A stretch of DNA of 24,013 nt from a virus: the IMG/VR virus record IMGVR_UViG_3300008120_000504, positions 1-24,013 of that record; one strand, written 5' to 3'. Shown here in pieces: positions 14,506 through 20,912 of the stretch (position 1 is the first letter of the stretch; every line of letters starts with the position of its first letter). A program made the translations under genes and the position numbers. The notes beneath the pieces are model-generated. The model saw nothing but the letters and a program-made list of their open reading frames with translations, had not been told where the DNA came from and searched no databases.

Positions 14506-15578
14506 TGAAATCTATGGCGCTAAATACGGACCTCTTAAAAGTAGTAGCAAAGTTAAACAAAAAGTTTGGTGATGACACTATTGTCATTGGATCAGACATA
14601 CGCGACTTATCAGAAAGATTTACTAGCGGATCATTAGCGCTAGATGTTGCTTTAGGCGGAGGATGGCCCGCCAATCAATGGCATGAAATTATTGGAGAAG
14701 AGTCCAATGGTAAAACTGCTATTGCTTTCAAAACTATTGCGGCTAATCAAAAACGCGATCCTGAATTTACAACAGTTTGGGTAGCAGCTGAGCAATGGGT
14801 TCCATCGTACGCAGAACTATGTGGCGTTGATGTGTCAAGAATTTTTGTCATCGAATCTAACATCATGGAAGAAGTTTATGAAGCGGTTATTCAAATTGTT
14901 GAAAGCAAATCTATCGATTGCGTTGTTATCGACTCCCTTCCTGCTCTTGTACCTAGTGCAGAAAATGAAAAAGAAATGGAAGAGTTCACAGTAGGTCGTG
15001 GAGCAATCATGACTAATAAGTTCTTTCGTAAAGTAGGTAAGGCATCAAAGAGAAGCCTTGTTGAATCAGAAAGACCGTTTATTGGAATTATGATTAATCA
15101 ATGGCGTGACAAAGTTGGAGTTATGTACGGAGATCCTCGCACTACTCCAGGAGGCAAAGGTAAGAACTACAGTTACTTTACTCGAGTAGAGATTAAACGT
15201 GATGAGTGGATTGAAGTAGGAACTGGTGACGCTAAGCGTCGAGTTGGTCAAACAATTAAGGCTAGAACTTTGAAAAACAAGTCTGCCCCGCCATCTCAGA
15301 CCGCTTATATGGATTTTTACTTTGCAGAAGGAGGATCTGTCAGTCCTGGGTCCTATGATTTTGCTAAAGAAATTGTTGCTTTAGGTATTCTAAATGGCGT
15401 AATTAAACGAGCAGGGGCTTATTACCGCTATGCCGAAAGGCAGTGGCAAGGCTCAGATGCTATGGTTGCCTCCATTAAAGAAGAGATCGACCTAAAAGAA
15501 ACACTGGAGAAGGACGTTCTTGAAACCGTCAGAGCGAGCTCGAAGTACGTTGTCGAGCCGGAAGACAATGCGGAGTAA
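14505..15578 (+). CDS. recA: RecA-like recombinase
   Basis: 357 aa, the usual RecA length. The Walker A variant is GEESNGKTA (64-72; canonical GPESSGKTT). Glu96 in 'VWVAAEQWV' corresponds to the catalytic Glu, and Walker B is 'VVID' (140-143), followed by 'SLPALVP'. Loop L1/L2-type segments 'GRGAIMTNKFFRK' and 'INQWRDKVGVMYGDPRTTPG' are present. It should form ATP-dependent filaments on ssDNA and perform strand exchange for repair and recombination-dependent replication. The start is ATG 14505 by 1-nt overlap; ATG 14514 is an alternative. Its end overlaps the nuclease gene by 11 nt. Confidence 0.9.
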   Translation: MKSMALNTDLLKVVAKLNKKFGDDTIVIGSDIRDLSERFTSGSLALDVALGGGWPANQWHEIIGEESNGKTAIAFKTIAANQKRDPEFTTVWVAAEQWVPSYAELCGVDVSRIFVIESNIMEEVYEAVIQIVESKSIDCVVIDSLPALVPSAENEKEMEEFTVGRGAIMTNKFFRKVGKASKRSLVESERPFIGIMINQWRDKVGVMYGDPRTTPGGKGKNYSYFTRVEIKRDEWIEVGTGDAKRRVGQTIKARTLKNKSAPPSQTAYMDFYFAEGGSVSPGSYDFAKEIVALGILNGVIKRAGAYYRYAERQWQGSDAMVASIKEEIDLKETLEKDVLETVRASSKYVVEPEDNAE

Positions 15579-15906
15579 AGGACAAAAGGAGTCAAGGAAG
15601 CACGAGGAACGACTTGCAAAGAAGATCGGTGGAAAGCGTAATGCTGGAAGCGGAGCATTCTGGAGTCGTAAAGGCGATGTTAGATCCAAAGATTTGCTCG
15701 TAGAGCATAAGTGGACTGGCAAAGCCTCCGTATCCATCAAGGCTGCGGTTCTTGAAAAGATTGTCACAGAAGCAATTCTGGACGGTCGAATGCCTGTCCT
15801 TGGCTTTCATCTTAACGGTGAAAACTATGTCATGCTGACCGAAGACGACTTTTTAGAGCTGCGCCAATACTTATTGGAGTGCTCTTGTACGAAGACGAAG
15901 GCGTAG
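15568..15906 (+). CDS. PD-(D/E)XK nuclease, Holliday-junction-resolvase-like
   Basis: 112 aa from ATG 15568. A TTG at 15520 would extend it inside RecA and is less likely. The motif series is 'KKIGGKRNAGSGAFWSRKGD', then 'VRSKDLLVEHKWT', then 'KAAVLEKIVTEAILDGRMPV'. The Asp of KGD and the E-x-K of VEHK form the PD-(D/E)XK metal site. The Gly-Ser-Gly loop before it is typical of archaeal Hjc-like and phage resolvase-like nucleases. It sits between RecA and the WhiB-like gene in the recombination cluster. A second, unrelated resolvase (RuvC) lies 2 kb downstream. Substrate specificity is inferred. Confidence 0.7.
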   Translation: MRSKGQKESRKHEERLAKKIGGKRNAGSGAFWSRKGDVRSKDLLVEHKWTGKASVSIKAAVLEKIVTEAILDGRMPVLGFHLNGENYVMLTEDDFLELRQYLLECSCTKTKA

Positions 15907-16205
15907 AAAAGTGGCGATACCAAGCCAAGTGTCGCGGCATGTGCTCAAGTCCCGAGACTGATTACTGGTTTCCCCCCAGAGATAAAACTAAATATAAGCC
16001 TATTGCCGATAAAGCCAAGGCGGTTTGCTTTGGCAAAGATGGTAAGGCAGAATGTCCTGTGCGAATAGAGTGCTTACTGTATTCGGACCAAAACGATGAA
16101 CAACACGGCATATGGGGCGGTCTTAGCCACAGAGAGCGTAATGCTCTTAAGCGTAAGGCGACCAAGAACGGGAAGACACTCGAAGAATGGGTAAAGAAAA
16201 AGTAA
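15885..16205 (+). CDS. whiB: WhiB-like iron-sulfur transcription regulator
   Basis: 106 aa from TTG 15885, chosen because GGAG (15875-15878) is 6 nt upstream. GTG at 15879 would add two residues but has the Shine-Dalgarno touching it. Counted from that GTG: first Cys 'AKCRGM' (C18; C22 also present), 'DYWFPP', then C50-x8-C59-x5-C65 ('CFGKDGKAECPVRIEC'), then the signature 'HGIWGGLSHRERNALKR'. Canonical Wbl proteins have C-x2-C-x5-C, so six extra residues sit in the cluster loop. The family is confined to actinobacteria and their phages. It binds a 4Fe-4S cluster and sigma factor, and phage copies may block or redirect host WhiB programmes. Confidence 0.9.
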   Translation: MYEDEGVEKWRYQAKCRGMCSSPETDYWFPPRDKTKYKPIADKAKAVCFGKDGKAECPVRIECLLYSDQNDEQHGIWGGLSHRERNALKRKATKNGKTLEEWVKKK

Positions 16206-17044
16206 GACCATCAGGTGCGTTAAAAGCATTTTTGGCGACGGATAAAAGCAGTCGAGTAATTGGTCACGTAGACAGATACTTACTTAGCAGACCTCCTTCA
16301 AATAGATCTTCATTAGTTATACATCCGTCTGAGATGGCATCCGCTTCTTGGTGTCACAGAGCTCAATACTTTTGGTTAAAAGGTGAAAAGCCAAAGCACG
16401 AACCAGTTGGACTTCGCAGAGCATTGATATTTGCTCAAGGTCACAGTATTCACAAAACTTGGCAAAACTGGTTTCATGAGATGGGCAAATTAAAAGGAAA
16501 ATGGTTTTGCACCGTATGTAAAAAAGAATATTTTGGTTTACCTTCTGACCACCCAGGTAAATGCAAGTACAACGTTGTTTACGAAGAAGTTCCTTTAAGT
16601 TTTGATCCGTTAAGGATTTCCGGTCACGCAGATGGATGGCTTGTCGAATTTGGTGACCCTCTTCTGTTAGAAGTTAAATCTATTGGAGAAGGCAGTATTC
16701 GTTGGTATGCACCAGAGATTGGCATGAACAATCCTGACTTTAAAAGCATGTGGGATGCTGTTAAGGCCCCGTTTCACGAGCATATCCAACAAGCTCAGAT
16801 TTACATGAAGCTTATGGAATTAATGGGTCTACCTAATGCCCCTAAAGAAGCCTTGATTCTTTATGAAGCCAAAGGTTTGCACGAGGTAAAAGAGTTTGTA
16901 ATTGCAAAAAGCGATTTTGGGGTGGCTGAGCTATTTGATCACGCTGCTCAAATCATTTCAGCAGTTGACGGGGGAGTACCCCCTACATGTAATATTAACG
17001 GCGTAGCCGGCTGTAACAAATGTAGCAATTACACGGAGGAGTAA
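16187..17044 (+). CDS. Cas4-like PD-(D/E)XK exonuclease with Fe-S and zinc cysteines
   Basis: 285 aa. The nuclease core is 'FAQGHSIHK' (H86/H89), 'SGHADGW' (D149), 'LLLEVKS' (E162, K164) and QxxxY ('QAQIY', Q202-Y206), as in the RecB/Cas4 family. C56 plus C268, C276 and C279 match the Fe-S cluster layout of one Cys before and three after the core. An insertion adds C108-x2-C111-x10-H122-x3-C126, a probable zinc knuckle. In actinophages such proteins are usually labelled Cas4-family exonucleases; there is no CRISPR locus here, so end processing for recombination is the likely role. The start overlaps the WhiB-like gene by 19 nt. Confidence 0.8.
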   Translation: MGKEKVRPSGALKAFLATDKSSRVIGHVDRYLLSRPPSNRSSLVIHPSEMASASWCHRAQYFWLKGEKPKHEPVGLRRALIFAQGHSIHKTWQNWFHEMGKLKGKWFCTVCKKEYFGLPSDHPGKCKYNVVYEEVPLSFDPLRISGHADGWLVEFGDPLLLEVKSIGEGSIRWYAPEIGMNNPDFKSMWDAVKAPFHEHIQQAQIYMKLMELMGLPNAPKEALILYEAKGLHEVKEFVIAKSDFGVAELFDHAAQIISAVDGGVPPTCNINGVAGCNKCSNYTEE

Positions 17045-17046
17045 AC

Positions 17047-17538
17047 ATGGGAGAACTAGCAATCAATGTTGGATCTAGCGAATCTATTATTGATGTATTA
17101 AAGAACCAAGGTCTCAACTTCTCCACACGTATGGAAATTGCAATACCTTCCGTGCCTACAGATATAACTGAGTTAGACGACGAAGGTCTGATGAATCTAT
17201 TTGCTGAACTAACTGCCTATGCCAATTTCCTATCTGCCCAATATTCTTGTGCTTTAATTGATGAAAAAAATGCAGAACAATCGCTTGATTTTCTTGAAAG
17301 TAAAAGATTTATTGCAGCTCATGAAAATAATAAAAAAGAAACCATAACGCTAACAAAGGCTCGACTATCCGCAGACCCAGAGATAATCGAAATGAGAGAG
17401 GCGGTGTCAGCTAAATACGCCTACAAAAAACTAATTGAAGTTATGGTTAACAACATAGATAGAAACACTCAATTAGTAAGTCGTGAGTTAACTAGACGCA
17501 CATCTTCTTTTAATAAGAGTACAAGGATGTTCCCTTGA
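17047..17538 (+). CDS. conserved helical phage protein, possible recombination mediator
   Basis: 163 aa, with Shine-Dalgarno GGAGGAG 4 nt upstream of the ATG. It is largely helical: 'LDDEGLMNLFAELTAYANFL', then a long charged helix, 'TLTKARLSADPEIIEMREAV' and a C-terminal 'LVSRELTRRTSSF'. A helix bundle with 'T.aka..s.D.ei…Y..a', small size and position between a Cas4-like exonuclease and RuvC resemble the UvsY-type mediators that load recombinases on SSB-coated DNA. This is a pattern-level suggestion, not a recognised match. It overlaps RuvC by 4 nt. Confidence 0.55.
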   Translation: MGELAINVGSSESIIDVLKNQGLNFSTRMEIAIPSVPTDITELDDEGLMNLFAELTAYANFLSAQYSCALIDEKNAEQSLDFLESKRFIAAHENNKKETITLTKARLSADPEIIEMREAVSAKYAYKKLIEVMVNNIDRNTQLVSRELTRRTSSFNKSTRMFP

Positions 17539-18104
17539 GACTAAAGTCTTTTGGACCCGGATACACACACGGTTCTGATCTTTATATAGGCATTGATCAG
17601 TCCTATAGCGGATTTGCTATGACTGCTTTTGCTGAAGACGGCTCTTACAAAACCACAGTTGCTAGGTTTGAAACTCGTGGTCCTGAGCGCTTAAACGAAA
17701 TTGAAAACCACATAATTGAAACCCTAAACGAGTCTATGGCAAATGCCGTAGTAAAAGATGTAGCCATAGAAGGTTATGCATTTGGATCTCAAATGGCTAA
17801 CATGTTAGGTGAACTTGGCGGAGTAGTTAAACTTACTTTGTATAAACTCAAAGGACTAGAGGCTGGAAAATACCCATTAATAGTCCCACCCACCAGCCTT
17901 AAGAAATACGTAACCGGTAAAGGACAAGGCACTTCAAAGAGCCAAATCCTCCTTAACGTATACAAGAAATGGGGCGCAGAGTTTACAGATGATAATGCTG
18001 CTGATTCATATGGTTTAGCACATATTGTTTCTGGAAAGGCTAAACTAAGCTACGAAAAAGAAGTTTACGATAAGCTGAACTCAGCAGAATATAGAGAGCG
18101 ATAA
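17535..18104 (+). CDS. ruvC: RuvC-like Holliday junction resolvase
   Basis: 189 aa. TTG start at 17535, overlapping the previous TGA and with AAGGATG upstream. RNase H-fold catalytic positions: D21 in 'YIGIDQSYSGFAM', E79 in 'VAIEGYAFG', and D153/D157 in 'DDNAADSYGLAHI'. 'PPTSLKKYVTGKGQGTSKSQ' matches the conserved RuvC segment before the last acidic pair. The enzyme cuts four-way junctions symmetrically, needed to resolve recombination or replication intermediates before packaging. Length is slightly above E. coli RuvC (173). It is followed by a small zinc protein with a TAATG overlap. Confidence 0.85.
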   Translation: MRLKSFGPGYTHGSDLYIGIDQSYSGFAMTAFAEDGSYKTTVARFETRGPERLNEIENHIIETLNESMANAVVKDVAIEGYAFGSQMANMLGELGGVVKLTLYKLKGLEAGKYPLIVPPTSLKKYVTGKGQGTSKSQILLNVYKKWGAEFTDDNAADSYGLAHIVSGKAKLSYEKEVYDKLNSAEYRER

Positions 18105-18277
18105 TGCCAACTTACGAATATGTATGCGATAACTGCGGTGATCGCACTACCTTTATGCGAGGGTTTGACGAACCTGAGCAAGAATATTCATGCGAGTTGT
18201 GTAAAAGTACTTTAACTAGGATTTGGACAGCGCCCGGATTACATTTTAAAGGTGGCGGTTGGGGAGGACAAGGATGA
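18104..18277 (+). CDS. FmdB-like small zinc ribbon protein
   Basis: 57 aa, beginning MPTYEYVCDNCG and ending FKGGGWGGQG. Zinc ligands are C8-x2-C11 and C30-x2-C33. 'PTYEY.C..CG' at the N-terminus, the second 'SCELCKS' and the 'APGLHFKGGGW' tail are the clear pattern of FmdB/CxxC-CxxC regulatory-type ribbons found in many bacteria and phages. The biochemical role of the family is not established. It starts at the last base of the RuvC stop and ends with ATGA into the next gene, so it is fully coupled. It is too short to be found by length-limited gene calling. Confidence 0.85.
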   Translation: MPTYEYVCDNCGDRTTFMRGFDEPEQEYSCELCKSTLTRIWTAPGLHFKGGGWGGQG

Positions 18278-18516
18278 GCAAGACTCAGGATAAAAGAGCA
18301 CAGCGCAAAGCAGAACAACAAGAGTTCATCAGAGCTAGGCGTATTCAACAGCTTTACTTATTTGAACAGGCACTAGAAGCGGGCGTTCGGATTTACGAGA
18401 CTAATAAAGAGAAACTGTCCGAGTCAGAGATTGAGGCAATCGAAAAGCAACTAGAGGAAAATAGAGCCCTAGTAGAGAAGTTAAAAAGTGAAATCGATTC
18501 GCCAACTAAAGCCTGA
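18274..18516 (+). CDS. small coiled-coil protein
   Basis: 80 aa from ATG 18274, which has GGGAGG upstream and overlaps the previous stop as ATGA. A TTG 15 nt earlier is less likely. The composition is highly charged (Lys, Arg, Glu, Gln). Residues about 1-30 are basic and 40-75 are a Glu/Lys heptad helix ('ETNKEKLSESEIEAIEKQ'), giving a long helix or coiled coil. There are no cysteines and no recognisable family. It could be a nucleic-acid-binding or scaffold accessory of the recombination cluster. That is inference from charge and position. Confidence 0.65.
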   Translation: MSKTQDKRAQRKAEQQEFIRARRIQQLYLFEQALEAGVRIYETNKEKLSESEIEAIEKQLEENRALVEKLKSEIDSPTKA

Positions 18517-18697
18517 TTACTCAGGATCTTTGGACTATCAAGACCAGGTCCTTCATGAATGCCCTGTATGCGAGTCAAATATATGGAATATCAAGGCTTG
18601 TTTTGAAGACTACGAGATATCCACGTATTTCCTAGACATGGAGTGTGCTTCTTGTGGCACTTTTGCCAAGGCTCCAACCCCTTTAGACAAACCCTAG
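18488..18697 (+). CDS. small zinc ribbon protein
   Basis: 69 aa, GTG start, overlapping the coiled-coil gene by 29 nt. Zinc ligands are C25-x2-C28 ('CPVC') and C53-x2-C56 ('CASC'), separated by a stretch 'NIWNIKACFEDYEISTYFLD' likely forming strands. Proteins of this type are common in actinophage early regions, but no function is established that I can name. It is the last gene before an intergenic promoter; its TAG lies inside a short inverted repeat (AAACC-CTA-GGTTT). Confidence 0.7.
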   Translation: MKSIRQLKPDYSGSLDYQDQVLHECPVCESNIWNIKACFEDYEISTYFLDMECASCGTFAKAPTPLDKP

Positions 18698-18704
18698 GTT
18701 TAGC

Positions 18705-18733
18705 GTTACACCCTAATAAAGACCCCTCATAAT
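18705..18733 (+). promoter_or_regulatory. sigma70-type promoter for the spoVS-like unit
   Basis: GTTACA (18705-18710) and CATAAT (18728-18733) are separated by exactly 17 nt; the -10 matches 5 of 6 consensus bases. An inverted repeat CCCTAA (18711-18716) / TTAGGG (18739-18744) brackets the -10 and could be an operator. Predicted RNA starts near 18740. A small hairpin (TTAG/CTAA at 18739-18755) would sit at its 5' end, and AGAGG (18764-18768) serves as Shine-Dalgarno. Confidence 0.55.
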
Positions 18734-18776
18734 TTACGTTAGGGAGACCCACTAAACGTACTCAGAGGTTCACAAC

Positions 18777-19049
18777 ATGTCTACAGAAGAACAGATCTTA
18801 CGTGTAAGCGCAGGATCAAACCCACAATCCGTTGCCTCAGCAATTGCACACAGCGTGTATGAAACACGTGGATGCAAGATCAGAGCTGTAGGAGCCGGAG
18901 CAGTCAATCAAGCTGTAAAAGCCATTGCTATTGCTCGCGGTTACACCGCTCCACGAGGCATCGATCTAGTATGCGTTCCAGGTTTTGCCAGCATCGAAAG
19001 CCATGATGGTCAGATTTCGGCCATCGTATTCGAAGTAAAAACCACGTAG
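18777..19049 (+). CDS. spoVS: SpoVS-like (Alba-superfamily) protein
   Basis: 90 aa, full family length. The segments 'ILRVSAGSNPQSVASAIAHS', 'IRAVGAGAVNQAVKAIAIAR', 'APRGIDLVCVPGFASI' and a final 'ISAIVFEVKT' follow SpoVS of Bacillus closely in order and spacing. SpoVS affects sporulation timing and septation in Bacillus; its fold is Alba-like, compatible with nucleic-acid binding. It is driven by its own promoter and followed by one basic gene and a terminator. This gene and the next use more C-ending codons than the neighbours, which may reflect high expression. The role in a phage is unknown. Confidence 0.85.
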   Translation: MSTEEQILRVSAGSNPQSVASAIAHSVYETRGCKIRAVGAGAVNQAVKAIAIARGYTAPRGIDLVCVPGFASIESHDGQISAIVFEVKTT

Positions 19050-19094
19050 TACTGGTACATTTTAATTTCAACCCTTTGGCCAAAAGAGGTAACT

Positions 19095-19418
19095 ATGGAA
19101 GAATCAAGCAAGAGCAAGTTTGAAACTATGGGCACCAGCGCAGCTCGCGGATTCCGCAACGCTTCCGCTGAAGGCACCGGAAAAGCAAAACTTGTAAAGA
19201 AGAAGGGCGCACAAGCTGCGGACCCTTACAAGCAGGCAAAGCCTGCACGAACAAATAAAAAGGCAACTGGTAAAGCTACTTATGGCGGAATCAAAGTTTC
19301 AATGCCTTCATATGCAGCACCGGAAGCCGGAATGACCCAAGCAAATGGTCGCTTGTTCTCGGCTGCTGTTCGTCGCACTGCCCCAAACTTTAAAGAGGGC
19401 ATCAGCAGTCAATCCTAG
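19095..19418 (+). CDS. small basic Lys/Ala-rich protein
   Basis: 107 aa, AGAGG Shine-Dalgarno 6 nt before the ATG. The protein is rich in Lys, Ala, Gly and Thr, with clusters such as 'GKAKLVKKKG' and 'ARTNKKATGKATYGG', giving a strongly basic and probably disordered chain. The composition is like histone-tail or nucleoid-associated proteins, so DNA or RNA binding is plausible, perhaps together with the SpoVS-like protein, an Alba-superfamily member. A virion core protein is also possible. No family is recognised. It is immediately followed by a strong terminator. Confidence 0.6.
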   Translation: MEESSKSKFETMGTSAARGFRNASAEGTGKAKLVKKKGAQAADPYKQAKPARTNKKATGKATYGGIKVSMPSYAAPEAGMTQANGRLFSAAVRRTAPNFKEGISSQS

Positions 19419-19435
19419 TAATACCTAGGCGGTTA

Positions 19436-19466
19436 GCCCCCCACCGTAAGGGGGGCATTCTATTTT
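19436..19466 (+). terminator. intrinsic terminator
   Basis: GCCCCCC (19436-19442) pairs with GGGGGGC (19450-19456) over a 7-nt loop (ACCGTAA), followed by a T-rich tract (ATTCTATTTT, 19457-19466). This is the only textbook rho-independent terminator in the window and it closes the spoVS-like unit. Confidence 0.85.
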
Positions 19467-19494
19467 GCACCCAATTACACGGCTGTGATTTAAT
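19465..19494 (+). promoter_or_regulatory. extended -10 promoter predicting a leaderless transcript
   Basis: TTGCAC (19465-19470), an 18-nt spacer, then TGA-TTTAAT (TG at 19486-19487; -10 at 19489-19494, 5/6 consensus). The next ATG (19502) begins 8 nt after the -10, where transcription would start. No Shine-Dalgarno is present. The -35 overlaps the T-tract of the preceding terminator. Confidence 0.55.
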
Positions 19495-19501
19495 ACGTGC
19501 A

Positions 19502-19735
19502 ATGGAGATAACACCTACGCCAACTCCCATTGCTATTAACAGCAAGGGTTTTTGTTCTATGGGTCAATGGTTGGCAAACAAAGACGATCAATTACAACAA
19601 GAAATTATTGATCTATTATCAGAATCCGCGTCAACAGCAAGTTTGCATAGGTTTTTAATAGCAAAGTTTGATGATCTTGACGTAGGATTAACCACTTTTA
19701 AATCTCACAGAAATAAATGGTGCTCATGTCAATAA
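19502..19735 (+). CDS. small protein with possible helix-turn-helix
   Basis: 77 aa, apparently leaderless. The core 'GQWLANKDDQLQQEIIDLLS' followed by 'STASLHRFLIAKFDDLDVGL' and 'TTFKSHRNKWCSC' reads as several helices. The last pair resembles a helix-turn-helix whose second helix starts 'GLTTFKSHR'. The terminal C-S-C and the earlier Cys (C18) might bind metal. Small proteins of this pattern occur in actinophages without a firm function. A DNA-binding role is an inference. It overlaps the metallophosphoesterase gene by about 10 nt. Confidence 0.6.
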   Translation: MEITPTPTPIAINSKGFCSMGQWLANKDDQLQQEIIDLLSESASTASLHRFLIAKFDDLDVGLTTFKSHRNKWCSCQ

Positions 19736-20889
19736 AAGATGAGTTTTCTAAGTTTATAAACGCTGGTCAAGAAGGGTCAGACTCGGTAACAAAGGACATC
19801 CCAGAAGCTTGGCGTCCTAGATCAGAAATTGGCACAGATGGCGGTTTTGTAATCTCAACCCCAAGACCAGACGGAACAACCCCAGGTGCTGAAGAAATAT
19901 TAAGAGAAGCAAATTTAAACCCGGAAGAGTGGGCAGTAATATCGCATAGAAGGTCTAGATGGCAAAGGTACGATGGAGAATGGTTAGAATCATTTAGAGT
20001 TAATGTAGTTCCAGTAACATCCAGTAGTTCAAACGATTATGACAAAGAAGCTTTAATTGAAAAACTTTCAACGTGGGTTCCACAAAATGTACAAAGTTTT
20101 AAAGGTGATTTGACCGCAATCTACAGTATTAGCGATACACAATATGGAAAAGACGACACTCCAGCAATCATAGATAGAGTTCTTGGATCAATAAACTCAA
20201 CAGTTGAGCACCATAAGAGAATTGCAGCTCAATATGGAATCAATCAAGTTGTTCTTTCTCAACTTGGAGACTGCGTTGAAGGTATGACAAGCCAAAAGGG
20301 TAAAGTCATGGGGCGTCACGACATAGGTGTTTCAGAACAAGTACGAGTTGGTCGCAGAGTCCTTTTGTCACAGATTAAGGCTTTTGCCCAGTTAGCGGAT
20401 AAAATTATTGTCCCTGTTGTTCCTGGAAACCACGATGAAGTGCAGCGCTTTCTAGTCGGTAGACCGGAAGATTCATGGCAAATTGAAGTAGTCGCTGCTG
20501 TAGCAGACGCTTGTGCAGAAAACGAATACTTAAAAGATAAAGTTGAATTTAGATTTCCAGCTAAAGATGACAGCACATTGGCAATAAAGGTGAGCGGTGT
20601 TCTTTACGGAATGGCTCATGGTCATCAAGCAAAAGACATGATTAAGTGGTGGCAAGGTCAAGCCCTTGGTCGTTGTTCAGTTGCTCAGGCAGATATTTTA
20701 AATGTTGGTCATTTCCATCACTATTACACAAGAAGCGTTGGTCCTAGATTGTTTGTTCAAAACCCAACCATGGACAATGGATCCGCTTGGTTCAGGGATA
20801 AGAGCGGTTTAGAGAGCGCCCCCGGCATAGTTTCCATGGTGGTGGGCGATGGTTTTGATCCACGCAGAGAGTTAACTGTGATTGCTTAG
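19726..20889 (+). CDS. calcineurin-like metallophosphoesterase (Mre11-type nuclease possible)
   Basis: 387 aa from ATG 19726; ATG 19717 and GTG 19720 are alternatives and none has a strong Shine-Dalgarno. Metal-ligand motifs in order: 'SISDTQYG' (D137), 'LGDCVEG' (D182), 'PGNHDEV' (N235, H236), 'AHGHQAK' (H298/H300) and 'VGHFHHY' (H329/H331). The N-terminal 120 residues are a separate domain ('ISHRRSRWQRYDGEWLESFR'). Family members hydrolyse phosphodiesters with two metal ions. In phages this type is often close to Mre11/SbcD exonucleases, but no SbcC partner is present in the window. Confidence 0.8.
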   Translation: MSIKDEFSKFINAGQEGSDSVTKDIPEAWRPRSEIGTDGGFVISTPRPDGTTPGAEEILREANLNPEEWAVISHRRSRWQRYDGEWLESFRVNVVPVTSSSSNDYDKEALIEKLSTWVPQNVQSFKGDLTAIYSISDTQYGKDDTPAIIDRVLGSINSTVEHHKRIAAQYGINQVVLSQLGDCVEGMTSQKGKVMGRHDIGVSEQVRVGRRVLLSQIKAFAQLADKIIVPVVPGNHDEVQRFLVGRPEDSWQIEVVAAVADACAENEYLKDKVEFRFPAKDDSTLAIKVSGVLYGMAHGHQAKDMIKWWQGQALGRCSVAQADILNVGHFHHYYTRSVGPRLFVQNPTMDNGSAWFRDKSGLESAPGIVSMVVGDGFDPRRELTVIA

Positions 20890-20900
20890 GCTCCCTAACT

Positions 20901-20906
20901 TACAAT
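20901..20906 (+). promoter_or_regulatory. -10 element (TACAAT) predicting a leaderless transcript
   Basis: TACAAT ends 6 nt before the ATG at 20913 (TACAAT-TAGAGA-ATG), the same spacing as at 10015. There is no usable Shine-Dalgarno and no clear -35. It would begin the operon of small genes that runs to about 23.2 kb. Confidence 0.45.
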
Positions 20907-20912
20907 TAGAGA

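Noticed and set aside
15520-15567. Upstream TTG extension of the PD-(D/E)XK nuclease
   Set aside because: It would add 16 residues that overlap the end of RecA and lacks a ribosome site; ATG 15568 gives the compact family length.
15492-15767. A 91-codon - strand open frame over the RecA/nuclease junction
   Set aside because: It is antisense to two well-supported genes and has no recognisable motif or start signals.
18689-18744. Telomere-like CCCTAA/TTAGGG words
   Set aside because: They are single copies in inverted orientation around a promoter, not tandem arrays, so they are better read as an operator or hairpin.
19075-19084. Perfect palindrome TTTGGCCAAA before the basic gene
   Set aside because: It is short, directly before a Shine-Dalgarno, without a T-tract, and not repeated at other promoters.
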